From NCBI GenBank assembly GCA_030065875.1, contig JASJCR010000046.1, positions 1 through 64,000 on the forward strand: DNA of 64,000 nt, written 5' to 3'. Origin of the DNA: Ardenticatenaceae bacterium. Lineage in GTDB: Bacteria > Chloroflexota > Anaerolineae > Promineifilales > Promineifilaceae. Position numbers and translations under genes: made by a program. The notes below the pieces were generated by a model, which was not told where the DNA came from, searched no databases, and was given only the letters and a program-made list of their open reading frames with translations. Numbering within the stretch: the first letter of the stretch is position 1; each line of letters opens with the position of its first letter. Positions 43,940-56,362 of this stretch are shown here, in pieces.

Positions 43940-44869
43940 TTATCGTCCCCGCAGGCGAGGATCCAGGGCATCGCGCAGTCCGTCACCGATAAAATTCACG
44001 CACAACACCGTTAGCGAAATTGCCACTCCGGGCCACACCACGCGGGTGGGGGTCAAATTAATAAAATCTTTGCCTTCAAACAGCAGGCGTCCCCACGTTG
44101 GATAATCGGATGGGAACCCTAATCCCAAAAATGACAGAGCAGATTCAGTAATAATGGCGTTGGCTACCCCCAAGGCGGCCGCCACCATGACCGGGCTCAG
44201 TACGTTTGGGAAAATATGGCGGACCAGTATCCGGCGATTGACGGTGCCAATACTGACGGCCGCAGTCACATACTCCTGCTGCTTGACCGAGAGCACCTCA
44301 CCCCGCACCACGCGCGCGGTATTCATCCAGCTGGTCGCCCCAATTACGGTCACAATAAGCAAAAATATTCCGGTCTCCGGGCCAAAAGCGGTTCGCAGCG
44401 AATCTCGAAACAGCATGATAATGACCAGAAGGAGCGGCAAAATTGGCAGGGCCAAAAACATATCGGTTAAACGCATGAGCGGATTATCCAAAATCGGGAA
44501 ATAGCCGGCCAAGATTCCCACGGTTACGCCTAACGAAAGGGAAATCAGCATGGCCGTAAACCCAACCGAGAGAGAAATCTGACCCCCTGAGAGCATGCGG
44601 GCCAGCATATCCCGGCCGAGATTATCGGTGCCAAACGGATGAGCCAGAGTTGGCCCCTGATTGGCAACGATGGGATCGATATAAGCCGCATCCACCGTAT
44701 ACAAAAACGGGCCTAAATAAATGGCCAGGATAAAAACAATCAAAATGGCCATCCCAAACAGTGCGCCTTTGTGTTTGCGAAACTGGAGCCAAACGTCTCC
44801 CCATAAAGATCGGTGTTCCCCTAACTCAAATTTTTCGTCAACTTGTAATGATGCTGGTGCTGTCGCCAT
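43940..44869 (-). CDS. oppC: Oligopeptide/dipeptide ABC transporter permease OppC-type
   Basis: 309 residues: OppC_N segment, then six TM helices; the EAA loop is at VSIGTVNRRILVRHIFPN (about 200). Inner-membrane permease partner of the gene upstream. The downstream spacer contains AGACCACAG-type words. Confidence 0.92.
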   Translation of the reverse strand: MATAPASLQVDEKFELGEHRSLWGDVWLQFRKHKGALFGMAILIVFILAIYLGPFLYTVDAAYIDPIVANQGPTLAHPFGTDNLGRDMLARMLSGGQISLSVGFTAMLISLSLGVTVGILAGYFPILDNPLMRLTDMFLALPILPLLLVIIMLFRDSLRTAFGPETGIFLLIVTVIGATSWMNTARVVRGEVLSVKQQEYVTAAVSIGTVNRRILVRHIFPNVLSPVMVAAALGVANAIITESALSFLGLGFPSDYPTWGRLLFEGKDFINLTPTRVVWPGVAISLTVLCVNFIGDGLRDALDPRLRGR

Positions 44870-44903
44870 AAGGTTATTCCTAATTATCTAGAGCTAAAAA
44901 AAA

Positions 44904-45926
44904 TTAATCGTAACGAATTCGCGGGTCCAAAATGCCGTATAGCACATCGGCAACCAAATTAAAAATGACGATGAGAATCGCAAAAATAAAGGTCAGTGTT
45001 TGAACGGTTGGAATATCAGATCCCTGGATGGCCGTGATCAGAAGCTGCCCTAAACCATTCACCTTAAAGATTTGCTCGGTGATGATTGCGCCCCCAAAGA
45101 TCCCCGGTATCTGCAGGGCCAACAGGGTAATAACCGGAATCAAACTGTTGCGAAGGACGTGGATTAGAACCACAACCCGTTCGTTCAATCCTTTTGATCT
45201 GGCGGTGCGCACATAATCGAGGTTCAAATTATCGAGCATCGACGAGCGCATAAAGCGGCTGACCTGGGCGGCATTAAAAAATGACAGGACGGTCACCGGC
45301 ATAATCATTTGCTTGACCTGCTGGACAAAGGTTTCCCAATTTGTGACCTCCAGTGTGGTGTCATAAAAGGACGGAAACCATTTTAGCTGCACGCTAAAAA
45401 TAATAATCATCAATAAACCGCTAAAGTAAGTCGGCACCGAATATCCCACCATGGTGATAAAGGTGCCGATATTGTCAAAGGCGGAGTACTGCCTGTATGC
45501 GGAATAAACCCCTACGGGAATAGCCAGAAGCGCTCCAAATACGTAAGCCAGGCCAAGTATGAGCAGCGTTTGAGGCATCCTCTGAAAAATCAGATCAAAA
45601 ACCGGGCCGCGCGTCTGCCAGGACAAAATGCGCACCGGGGCATCGGGATCTTCGGGATTAATAAGCTGTAAACCGGTTAGGTCTTCAATAATGTACTGTG
45701 GTTCAACCACAAAAAATTGTCGCAGCCAGCGAACGTACCGGATATGGGTAGGTTGATCTAATCCAAGAGATTCTCGAATCCTTTCTTTGACATCCTGAGG
45801 GACGGTTAAGGGCAAATTCCCAGTTGGATCCCCAGGAGCAAAGTCCAGGATAGCGAAAATCACCATGCTAATGACGATCAAAGTCGGTATCGCAAACAGT
45901 AATCGGCGAATGATAAATCGAACCAT
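44904..45926 (-). CDS. oppB: Oligopeptide/dipeptide ABC transporter permease OppB-type
   Basis: 340 residues: N-terminal MVRFIIRRLLFAIPTLI TM helix and FAPGDP of the OppB family, then a larger periplasmic-side loop and further TM helices; EAA loop around YVRTARSKGLNERVVVL. It is separated from oppA by 190 bp with a hairpin. Confidence 0.92.
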   Translation of the reverse strand: MVRFIIRRLLFAIPTLIVISMVIFAILDFAPGDPTGNLPLTVPQDVKERIRESLGLDQPTHIRYVRWLRQFFVVEPQYIIEDLTGLQLINPEDPDAPVRILSWQTRGPVFDLIFQRMPQTLLILGLAYVFGALLAIPVGVYSAYRQYSAFDNIGTFITMVGYSVPTYFSGLLMIIIFSVQLKWFPSFYDTTLEVTNWETFVQQVKQMIMPVTVLSFFNAAQVSRFMRSSMLDNLNLDYVRTARSKGLNERVVVLIHVLRNSLIPVITLLALQIPGIFGGAIITEQIFKVNGLGQLLITAIQGSDIPTVQTLTFIFAILIVIFNLVADVLYGILDPRIRYD

Positions 45927-46063
45927 TAGATTTCCCTTTTTAAACTAAAGCAAACCGCAAAATGATAATTTAAATGGTACAGCCGCTTCAACAGTCATTT
46001 ATTTGTGGGGTAGATAACTGCTCAAGCGGATGATCCATTGACATCGGGCAGAAAAAATAATGA

Positions 46064-46089
46064 CCGGGCCACGCTTTCACGTGGCCCGG
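46064..46089 (-). terminator. Intercistronic hairpin between oppA and oppB
   Basis: 10-bp GC stem CCGGGCCACG/CGTGGCCCGG with a 6-nt loop. On the minus strand it is followed by TCATTATTTTTT, so it may be a partial terminator or an RNA stabiliser that raises oppA over oppBC. Confidence 0.5.
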
Positions 46090-46116
46090 AAAAGCCTTTC
46101 AAATTAAATGATCGGC

Positions 46117-47955
46117 TTAATTTTCAGCGCGGGTCCAGTCTGCGATATTCCACATTTCGGAGTCCCAGGCGTTGATGCGAACACCCAACAGGGTATTGGC
46201 ATGTGCCGAGATGCTGCCGCGATGGATCAGCGGAATTATCACGTAATCCTGGACGATCAGGTCATTCATCTGCTTGACCAGATCGGCCCGCTCGTCCAGA
46301 TCGGCCGTCTGGGTCATCTGCAGGTACAGGGCATCGTAATCTTCGTTGTACCAGCGTGGCACGTTCGGACTTAGCCATTGGTTGTCAGCACCGGAAATTT
46401 GGTCTGTCGTCCAGCCGCCCATGTACGCCTGAAGATCCGGTCCGGAAGAGCCGTTGGTGTACATTTCGACGTCAGCATAGAACTTGCCGTAGGTGTCCGG
46501 GCTGGCCGGGTCACCACCAAAGAAAACAGAAGCGTCGATGTCGCGCAGTTCTGTTTCCACCCCGATCTCGGCCCACCACTGCTTGATAAACGCCTGGGTG
46601 GCCTGGCGCACGGAGTTGGTGGAGGTCTGGTAAAGGATGACCAAAGGTATGCCGTCTTTTTCGCGGATGCCGTCGCCATCGGTATCAACGATGCCGGCTT
46701 CGTCGAGCAGAGCGTTGGCCCCTTCGATATCCTGAGTCAGACATTCGTCATTGGCGGTGGAAACAAAAGCGGCCGGTCCTGGAACGACGTTACAGGTTGG
46801 GCGACCAGCATCACCATAACCAACAGCGGTCAGCGTGGCGCGATCGATAGCCATAGAAAGAGCTTGACGGACCACAGGGTCACTCAGGAACGGATGCGGG
46901 TTATTGCCGTCCAGATATTCGGAACGATCATCACCCAAAGCCGGATCCGGGTTGGTTTGATTGACCAAAATACGCTCGACGTTGGTGGCAAAACCGCTAA
47001 CCAGGGTACCCCGGCCGGCCAAAACCATCTGGTTCAAAATTTCCGGCTCAACCTGAAGGTTCCAGGCATAGTCGGCTTCACCCGTCTCTAAAACGGCGCG
47101 AGCAGCAGCAGCGGCATCACCACCACCTTTCCAGAACACTTCACCAAAGAACGGCTTGTTCGGATCGCGGTAGTTTTCGTTAGCCACAAACAGGGCGGCG
47201 TCGTTGGGACGGAATTCTGTAACCACAAACGGGCCGGTACCAATCGGAGCAAAGTTTTGATCGGTACATTCCTGGGCAGCCGCACCCAGGCAGTCTGCAA
47301 ACTGAGCGGCCTGGATAATCGGAGCCTGAGCGGAAACAAACGGCGTGTACGGATACGGCGTGGCTTCTTCAAAGATCACTTCTACTGTCAAATCATCTAC
47401 CGCCGTCACGCTGGCGATCCCTTCATAGAAGTTGGCGCTGGAGCAGCCGGCATCCGGATCGCTGCAGTATTCATAAGTAAAGACCACGTCTTCAGCGGTA
47501 AACGGTGAGCCATCAGACCAAACCACACCTTCTTTGAGGGTCCAGGTAATGCTCATCAGGTCTTCTCCCACACCGCCATTCTCAATGGTGGGGATTTCAG
47601 CAGCCAACTTGGGCACCAGAGCACCGGTTTCACTGTAGCCGGCCAGCGGTTCAATCACGACTGAAGAGGCATCAATTTCTTTTGTACCACCGGAAAGATA
47701 CGGGTTCAGGTTAGAGGGGGCCTGCCAATAAATGACGGTGACCCGGCCGCCCTGACCACGGGTGGTGACGACTTCGGTTTCTACCACGGTCTCAACCACT
47801 TCGCGCGTGACTTCGACTTCTTCTACCACCGTTTCTGTTTCGGTGACCACGCGGGTGACTTCGACTTCCTGAACAACTTCTACGGTTTGTGGCTGACAGG
47901 CCACGAGTAAAATTGCGGCGATAGCTGACATCGCCAATACCAAATATTTTTTCAT
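46117..47955 (-). CDS. oppA: Peptide ABC transporter substrate-binding lipoprotein
   Basis: 612 residues, SBP_bac_5 family. Signal peptide with lipobox LLVACQ (Cys20), then a Val/Glu/Thr-rich linker of VEVTRVV-type repeats (about 24-67), a feature I associate with Chloroflexota. The family core follows (VWSDGSPFTAEDVVFTY near 148). DTDGDGIREKDG near 430 is a common loop in this family. The lipid-anchored extracytoplasmic component of the transporter whose permeases follow and ATPases precede it. Confidence 0.93.
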   Translation of the reverse strand: MKKYLVLAMSAIAAILLVACQPQTVEVVQEVEVTRVVTETETVVEEVEVTREVVETVVETEVVTTRGQGGRVTVIYWQAPSNLNPYLSGGTKEIDASSVVIEPLAGYSETGALVPKLAAEIPTIENGGVGEDLMSITWTLKEGVVWSDGSPFTAEDVVFTYEYCSDPDAGCSSANFYEGIASVTAVDDLTVEVIFEEATPYPYTPFVSAQAPIIQAAQFADCLGAAAQECTDQNFAPIGTGPFVVTEFRPNDAALFVANENYRDPNKPFFGEVFWKGGGDAAAAARAVLETGEADYAWNLQVEPEILNQMVLAGRGTLVSGFATNVERILVNQTNPDPALGDDRSEYLDGNNPHPFLSDPVVRQALSMAIDRATLTAVGYGDAGRPTCNVVPGPAAFVSTANDECLTQDIEGANALLDEAGIVDTDGDGIREKDGIPLVILYQTSTNSVRQATQAFIKQWWAEIGVETELRDIDASVFFGGDPASPDTYGKFYADVEMYTNGSSGPDLQAYMGGWTTDQISGADNQWLSPNVPRWYNEDYDALYLQMTQTADLDERADLVKQMNDLIVQDYVIIPLIHRGSISAHANTLLGVRINAWDSEMWNIADWTRAEN

Positions 47956-48116
47956 CTGCTTCCTTCTCCTTCGAAAGTATTACAGAGTGGATTTACACAA
48001 CAAACAAAATCGTTTACAAGTTTTTCTCGTTCGATTGACATCACCTCCTTGTCAAGACATCAGACCACAGACTTCAGACCACAGCTTTGATGTCTGAGGT
48101 CTGTCGTCTGAGGTCT
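47956..48116. other. Spacer between oppF and oppA
   Basis: Contains an inverted AGACCTCAGAC/GTCTGAGGTCT-type spacer cluster (about 48060-48119) and, on the minus strand, a full Shine-Dalgarno match AAGGAGGTGAT. A 29-codon frame follows it and overlaps the oppA start as ATGA, but its ATG is too close to the SD to be convincing. Confidence 0.35.
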
Positions 48117-49103
48117 TTAATCTACCAAATGGCACGCGACCCAGTGCCCGTTGTGAAATTCACGCCACACGGGGTCTTCCTGGGAACATTTTTCAATTGC
48201 AATGGGACAGCGCGTATGGAACCGACAGCCCGTCGGTGGATTCGCCGGGCTGGGAACATCTCCCTGCAAGATCACGCGCTGTCGGGTTTCTTCCAGAACA
48301 GGGTCCGGCACCGGAACGGCCGATAACAGGGCTTGAGTATAGGGATGAAGCGGTTCGCGATACAGCACATCTTGATTGGCCAACTCGACTATCTTTCCTA
48401 AATACATGACCGCCACCCGATCCGCAATGTGGCGCACCATACTCAAGTCGTGGGAAATAAATAAATAGGTCAGGCCAAGCTCCTGCTGCAAATCTTCCAG
48501 CAGGTTGACAACCTGGGCCTGAATCGAAACATCCAGGGCGGCGATCGGCTCATCACACAAAATAAATTCCGGGTTTAAAGCCAAGGCTCGGGCGATTCCA
48601 ATACGCTGGCGCTGCCCTCCGGAAAACTCGTGTGGATATCGATTGGCGTGCATGGGATTTAAACCAACCACTTCCAGCAGTTGATTGACCCGTTCACGGC
48701 GCTCATTGGCGTCCGCGACGCTGTGTTCGCGCAGCGGTTCATCAATAATGCTGCCAACCGTCATGCGGGGGTTAAGACACGCCTGGGGGTCTTGAAAAAT
48801 CATTTGCATGTTCGGCCGCATCTTGCGCATTTCACTCCCGGTCAAATCGGTCAGCTCCGTTCCCTTAAACGCCACCGTGCCGTCAGTGGGTTGATAAAGC
48901 TGCAGGATCGCCCGGCCGGTCGTGGATTTTCCGCAGCCGCTCTCCCCCACCAAACCCAGGGTTTCCCCTTTATAAACATCAAAAGTCACCCCATCAACCG
49001 CTTTTACGGCCCCAACCTGCCGTCGGAATACGCCGGCGTAGATCGGAAAATGCATCTTCAAATTATCAACCGAGAGGAGTACTTCATTGGTGTTAAGAGC
49101 CAT
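48117..49103 (-). CDS. oppF: Oligopeptide ABC transporter ATP-binding protein OppF-type
   Basis: About 328 residues from ATG 49103 (the frame is open to 49148). Walker [10 protein letters not shown], signature [15 protein letters not shown], Walker [13 protein letters not shown], and the C-terminal oligopeptide ABC domain with a Cys pattern (GCRFHTRCP...C). Start overlaps the oppD 3' end by about 11 bases, so translation is coupled. Confidence 0.92.
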   Translation of the reverse strand: MALNTNEVLLSVDNLKMHFPIYAGVFRRQVGAVKAVDGVTFDVYKGETLGLVGESGCGKSTTGRAILQLYQPTDGTVAFKGTELTDLTGSEMRKMRPNMQMIFQDPQACLNPRMTVGSIIDEPLREHSVADANERRERVNQLLEVVGLNPMHANRYPHEFSGGQRQRIGIARALALNPEFILCDEPIAALDVSIQAQVVNLLEDLQQELGLTYLFISHDLSMVRHIADRVAVMYLGKIVELANQDVLYREPLHPYTQALLSAVPVPDPVLEETRQRVILQGDVPSPANPPTGCRFHTRCPIAIEKCSQEDPVWREFHNGHWVACHLVD

Positions 49104-50100
49104 AACGCGGTGCATCTCCTTCAACATCCCACCAGCAGGCCACTTCATGGGTGTTCCCCGATAGTTTGGCTTTTACATGCTCTAAAGCTGGGTTTTCTTT
49201 ATGACAGCGGTCGTAGGCGTATTGGCATCGGGGAGCAAATGGACAGCTGAGCGGTTCCCGCAAAAGATTTGGCGGCCGACCATCGATGCTGGTCAAGCGG
49301 GTCTCAGCGTCATCCAGGCGCGGTAGAGAGCCCAACAGGCCTAGGGTGTAGGGGTGTTTCGGGCTGGCGTACAGCTCCTTGACATCGGCCCGCTCGACGA
49401 CCTGCCCTCCGTACATCACCATCACCCGATCGGCAATACCGGCCACAACCCCCAGGTCGTGGCTGATCCACACAATCGCCATCCCCAGCTCTTTACGCAG
49501 CCGCTTGATGAGATCGAGAATTTGGGCTTGAATGGTGACGTCAAGGGCGGTTGTAGGCTCATCCGCAAACAGAAGCTGAGGGGTACAGGCCAGAGCAATG
49601 GCAATCATCACCCGCTGTCGCATCCCACCGGAAAATTGATGGGGATAGTCGGCCAGACGATCGGCCGCTGACGGGATGCCCACCAATTTTAACATTTCAA
49701 CAGCTCGGGCTTGTGCCTGCTCCTTCGACATTCCCAAATGAGCCCGCAGGGGCTCCATAATTTGATGACCAACCGATAACACCGGGTTTAGAGAGGTCAT
49801 GGGGTCTTGGAAAATAAAGCCGATCTGGCTTCCCCGAATATCGCGGATCTCTTCATCCTTCATTTGAAGAAGATCTGCCCCGTTAAACTCGGCCGTTCCC
49901 GATGAGATATCTCCCGGCGGAATCGGAATGAGTTTTAACAGGCTCATCATCGTTACGCTCTTTCCTGAACCACTTTCCCCCACGACCCCCAGCAGCTCAC
50001 CCTCAGCGACATCAAAGCTGACACCATTGACAGCATGCACAGTCCCATCTTGCGTGTGGAACCGCGTTTTTAGACCTTTCACGTCCAGAATTTTCTGCAT
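49093..50100 (-). CDS. oppD: Oligopeptide ABC transporter ATP-binding protein OppD-type
   Basis: 335 residues: Walker [10 protein letters not shown], signature [15 protein letters not shown], Walker [14 protein letters not shown]-terminal Fe-S-like Cys motif CPFAPRC...C. First gene of the minus-strand transporter unit oppD-oppF-oppA-oppB-oppC. Confidence 0.93.
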   Translation of the reverse strand: MQKILDVKGLKTRFHTQDGTVHAVNGVSFDVAEGELLGVVGESGSGKSVTMMSLLKLIPIPPGDISSGTAEFNGADLLQMKDEEIRDIRGSQIGFIFQDPMTSLNPVLSVGHQIMEPLRAHLGMSKEQAQARAVEMLKLVGIPSAADRLADYPHQFSGGMRQRVMIAIALACTPQLLFADEPTTALDVTIQAQILDLIKRLRKELGMAIVWISHDLGVVAGIADRVMVMYGGQVVERADVKELYASPKHPYTLGLLGSLPRLDDAETRLTSIDGRPPNLLREPLSCPFAPRCQYAYDRCHKENPALEHVKAKLSGNTHEVACWWDVEGDAPRYGS

Positions 50101-50463
50101 GAATTCTTCCTATCTCAATTGCTCAGGTTCAAGGTTGATCAATGTTGTGGCAGTCATCTATCGAATGATAGTGATGATTGATGTGCATTAAGAAAGGCGA
50201 CAAATTGTTAAAGGTGTCGGTTAACCTATATGAAATTTTTGATTGATGAAGCCGAATCAAAGGATTGCCTATCCACTAGGATAATTCATTTTTAGCACGA
50301 AATGCTGCCACAAGTATGAGCTTTCCCTGGGTGATTAAAGGTTTTTTATAAAAACCACAAGGAAATTGAGACATATTTTATGTGTTTCCTGATTTCCGTC
50401 AACGAAATAATAACACAAACCTGGGAAAAAGTAACAAAAAAGTGTCATTTTGGGATCAGGAAA

Positions 50464-50552
50464 GCTATTTAGCTCGGCCCAAAGGGCCTTTCAGCATACA
50501 GCTGATGGCCGAAAGGCACGCAGTGCCGAGCTAAAAGAGGCGCAGCCTCGTG
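50464..50552. repeat. Palindromic repeat block, family 3
   Basis: Within the 465-base gap 50101-50565. It contains GGCCCAAAGGGCC, GGCACGCAGTGCC and GGCGCAGCC hairpins with TTAGCTCGGC/GAGCTAA borders, resembling 16912-17066. The rest of the gap is AT-rich with no gene seen. Confidence 0.55.
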
Positions 50553-50559
50553 CTATAAT
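50551..50559 (+). promoter_or_regulatory. Extended -10 of polX (leaderless)
   Basis: TGCTATAAT, an extended -10, ends 6 bases before the polX ATG. The transcript would begin at or next to the start codon; no clear -35 and no SD are present. Confidence 0.5.
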
Positions 50560-50565
50560 TACCCC

Positions 50566-52290
50566 ATGAAAAACGCCTCAATCGCCAAAATTTTTTATGA
50601 TGTCGCCAACCTTCTCCAAATTCGAGGGGATAATATTCACCGCGTACTTTCATACCGCCGCGCGGCGGAAACGATTGATGAATTGAGCCAGCCTCTCCAG
50701 GATATTCGCCAGGAAGGCGATCTGGAAAAACTGCCGGGAATTGGGAAAACCCTGGCCGAAAAAATCGTGGAAATGCTCGATACAGGTGAACTTTCTTTTT
50801 ACAATCGACTGGCGGCCGAACTACCGGTCACTTTGCTCGATCTGCTCAACATTGAAGGAGTAGGTCCCAAAAAGGTCAAGCTTTTTTACGACGAGCTGCA
50901 GATTACCACGCTTGAAGAATTGGCCGAGGCCGCGCGTGAGGGAAAATTGCGGGAATTACCCAAAATGGGGGCCAAGTCAGAAGAAAAAATTCTGCGCGGT
51001 ATTGACCAGCTGCAGCGACAGCAAACCGGCCGCCATCTGTTGGGAGACGCTCTGCCGCTGGCCGAACGTATACTAGGCGAATTAAAACAGCTAGATGGGG
51101 TGCAGAAGGCGGCCGTTGGCGGATCGGTGCGCCGGCGGAAAGAAACGATCGGCGATATCGACCTGTTGATCGCCACCGACAAACCGGAAGAGACCATCGA
51201 TTATTTTTGCAATTTAGAGATCGCCGAAGAAGTGGTCGCCAAAGGGCCCACTAAAGCACGCATTCAGCTGGCCAACGGCCTGGGGGTTGATCTGCGGGTG
51301 CTGCCGGCCGAAAATTGGGGCACGCTGCTCTCATACTTCACCGGCAGCCAGGCCCACAACGTCCGTCTGCGCGAGATGGCCCGCAAAAAAGGGCTCTCCC
51401 TAAATGAATACAGCTTTACCGATCTGGACAGCGGGGCGGAAACCCTCTGCCCAGATGAACAATCGATTTATCAAACGCTCGATCTCCCCTACATTCCCCC
51501 GGTGCTGCGCGAAGACCGGGGTGAAATTGAAGCGGCCCAGCAAAATGACCTCCCCGACCTCATTCAAAAATCCGATATCGTGGCCGATTTACACATGCAC
51601 ACCACCTGGTCTGATGGGCAGTGTTCGATTCGGGAAATGGCCAGGGCGGCCGTCGACCGCGGCTTGCGCTGTATTTGCATCACCGATCATTCACGCAGTT
51701 TGGGGATCGCCAACGGCTTGTCAATTGAGCGATTAAAGGAGCAGGCGGCCGAAATTAAAGAGGTGCGGAAAGAGGTTGAGGGACAGCTGCTTCTGCTGCA
51801 CGGCACGGAAATGGAAATCAAGGCGGACGGGTCACTGGATTACCCAGACGATGTGCTGGCCGGGCTTGATTTAGTCATCGCCTCCCTGCACGTCAGCCTG
51901 AATCAGCCGCGTAGGCAAATCACCGAACGCCTGTTAAAGGCGATACACAATCCCCATGTCGATATGATTGCCCATCCAACCGGTCGCCTTCTCGGCCGGC
52001 GGCCGGGCGCGGATCTCGACATGGAGCAGGTTTTTCAGGCGGCCGCATCAACCAACACCATCCTGGAAATCAACGCTAGTCCGCAGCGGCTGGATCTGAA
52101 CGATATCCACATTCGTCGGGCGGCCGAGTTGGGTATCCCCCTTTCCATTAATACCGACGCCCACGCCATCGATCATCTCGACCTCATCGATTACGGGGTC
52201 GCTGCCGCCCAGCGAGGGTGGCTGACGGCCGGGCAGGTGATTAACTGTGGGCCACTGACGCAGCTGGAAGAATTTCAGAATGGACATTAA
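50566..52290 (+). CDS. polX: DNA polymerase/3'-5' exonuclease PolX
   Basis: 574 residues. N-terminal HhH/8-kDa-like region; polymerase X nucleotidyltransferase (GGSVRRRKETIGDIDLLI, with the metal-binding acid pair DID near 205). C-terminal PHP domain with ADLHMHTTWSDG (about 342) and HPTGRLLGRR, giving 3'-5' exonuclease activity. Role in base excision repair or gap filling. Likely leaderless transcript. Confidence 0.95.
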   Translation: MKNASIAKIFYDVANLLQIRGDNIHRVLSYRRAAETIDELSQPLQDIRQEGDLEKLPGIGKTLAEKIVEMLDTGELSFYNRLAAELPVTLLDLLNIEGVGPKKVKLFYDELQITTLEELAEAAREGKLRELPKMGAKSEEKILRGIDQLQRQQTGRHLLGDALPLAERILGELKQLDGVQKAAVGGSVRRRKETIGDIDLLIATDKPEETIDYFCNLEIAEEVVAKGPTKARIQLANGLGVDLRVLPAENWGTLLSYFTGSQAHNVRLREMARKKGLSLNEYSFTDLDSGAETLCPDEQSIYQTLDLPYIPPVLREDRGEIEAAQQNDLPDLIQKSDIVADLHMHTTWSDGQCSIREMARAAVDRGLRCICITDHSRSLGIANGLSIERLKEQAAEIKEVRKEVEGQLLLLHGTEMEIKADGSLDYPDDVLAGLDLVIASLHVSLNQPRRQITERLLKAIHNPHVDMIAHPTGRLLGRRPGADLDMEQVFQAAASTNTILEINASPQRLDLNDIHIRRAAELGIPLSINTDAHAIDHLDLIDYGVAAAQRGWLTAGQVINCGPLTQLEEFQNGH

Positions 52291-52361
52291 AAAGGTGAAG
52301 ATTCAAATCATTCCTGTTAAACTAGGGGTTTGATTTTACGGCTTGCCACGGCGACTTCAAT

Positions 52362-53645
52362 ATGAATTTGTTTTCTCGTTCAAAATTCTCAGGCGACCAA
52401 CCATCGGCCGAAACCGCTTCGGGTTTAACCCAGCTGATTCAGGGTGCATTTCACGGTCTCGATCAAAAAACGATTGATGAACTGCGCAAAATCGGCAAGC
52501 GCAAAACATACCCATCCGGCAGCGTCTTGTGCAAGCAGGGAAAAATCGGGGATCGTTTCTTTGTTGTGCTCGACGGCAAAATCGCCGTCACTCAATTTTC
52601 GCAAAATGAAGAAGAATCGATGGTGGGGGTGATCGGCAAGGGAAAATATTTTGGAGAGTTGAGCCTGCTGGACGATCATCCAAACAGCGCCACCTGCACC
52701 ACCATGACCGAGGCTTCGGTGTTGGAACTCAACAAACAGCAGTTTCAGCACATGGTCAAAACATATCCCCTGATCGCCAACTCGCTCATGATGACGATCC
52801 TGGCCCGCATGCGGGAGGACGATGCCCGGGCGATTCACACCCTGTTGCAAAAAAACGAAGAGCTGGGGAAAGCGTATTCAAAGCTTCAGACCACTCAAGA
52901 TGAGCTGCTGGAAGCGGAGCGGTGGAAACGAGAGCTCGAGCTGGCGGCCGAGGTACAGCGAGATCTCCTCCCCAAAGATCTCCCTCAAATTCAGGGGTAC
53001 CATTTTGCCTCATATCTGGGCAGCACGCACGCTACCGGGAACTTTTATGACGTCATCCCGCTTAATGACGAATATGTCGGTATTTTACTGGGTGACGTGG
53101 CCGGTCGAGGAATCCAGGCTTCGATGTTCATGGCGGTCACCCGCACGCTCTATGTGGTCGAAAGCAAGCGCTCCCTTTCCCCCTTCGACGTCACCGAAGC
53201 GGTACATTATGGGCTACAGGATGTCACCAATCGGGATGACATGTTTGTTAAAACGTTTTACGGGGTCTTACATTGGCCAACCGGCATGTTTAGCTATGTC
53301 ATCGCTGGTCACGCGCAGCCATATTTGCTCCAGGCGGATGGAAAGATCAGGCAGTTCCACGGCCGGGGCAGCTATCTCGGTCAATCAGCCTCCATCCATC
53401 TCGAAGAAAGACGGGTACGCCTCAAAAATGGGGATCGGCTGGTGCTGTTTAGCGACGGCGTGATTGATAGTGAAAATGCCGCCGGGGAAGCGTTTGGTCA
53501 TTCCCAATTTCAAAAAGTGCTGCAAGCGCAGGCGGCCCTGCAGGCCGAAGAATTAATCACCCATCTACAACAAGAAATCTGGATGTGGCAAGCCGGGTCC
53601 AAAACGAACACCGGATTTGCCATGCTGGTCATTACCATCGACTAA
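52362..53645 (+). CDS. cNMP-binding-fold / SpoIIE-type PP2C phosphatase
   Basis: 427 residues: CRP-like beta-barrel (about 35-150), coiled coil (about 155-200), PP2C/SpoIIE phosphatase (about 205-427) with metal-site Asp in LLGDVAGRG and LFSDGV. The cNMP phosphate-binding Arg of the usual PRSA motif is Asn (PNSAT), so cyclic nucleotide binding is doubtful. Probably a partner-switching phosphatase, but no anti-sigma pair is nearby. Confidence 0.88.
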   Translation: MNLFSRSKFSGDQPSAETASGLTQLIQGAFHGLDQKTIDELRKIGKRKTYPSGSVLCKQGKIGDRFFVVLDGKIAVTQFSQNEEESMVGVIGKGKYFGELSLLDDHPNSATCTTMTEASVLELNKQQFQHMVKTYPLIANSLMMTILARMREDDARAIHTLLQKNEELGKAYSKLQTTQDELLEAERWKRELELAAEVQRDLLPKDLPQIQGYHFASYLGSTHATGNFYDVIPLNDEYVGILLGDVAGRGIQASMFMAVTRTLYVVESKRSLSPFDVTEAVHYGLQDVTNRDDMFVKTFYGVLHWPTGMFSYVIAGHAQPYLLQADGKIRQFHGRGSYLGQSASIHLEERRVRLKNGDRLVLFSDGVIDSENAAGEAFGHSQFQKVLQAQAALQAEELITHLQQEIWMWQAGSKTNTGFAMLVITID

Positions 53646-53706
53646 ACCGCATTGAACTATGGCCCGCTACCAACGCCCGTCAAATCCACCAGAGGGAGAC
53701 ACCTCT

Positions 53707-56272
<2,566 letters not shown>

Positions 56273-56285
56273 AAATTAAATTTCA

Positions 56286-56331
56286 AAATAGCGTCCTCAC
56301 TCCCGCCTGTGCGGGAGTGAGGACGCTATTT
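56286..56331. terminator. Bidirectional terminator between ligA and the Mo oxidoreductase gene
   Basis: A 21-bp perfect inverted repeat (arms 56286-56306 and 56311-56331) with a 4-nt loop, AAATAGCG at one side and CGCTATTT at the other. Suitable for both converging genes. Confidence 0.85.
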
Positions 56332-56362
56332 GTTTATATTCAAGTGGAAGGGATCCTCGTTT

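Noticed and set aside
46378-47091. 237-codon plus-strand open frame
   Set aside because: Antisense to the oppA lipoprotein gene, no recognisable domain.
46117-47955. VEVTRVV repeat as a recombination or phase-variable repeat
   Set aside because: The DNA is not a perfect tandem repeat; it is a normal linker of this lipoprotein family.
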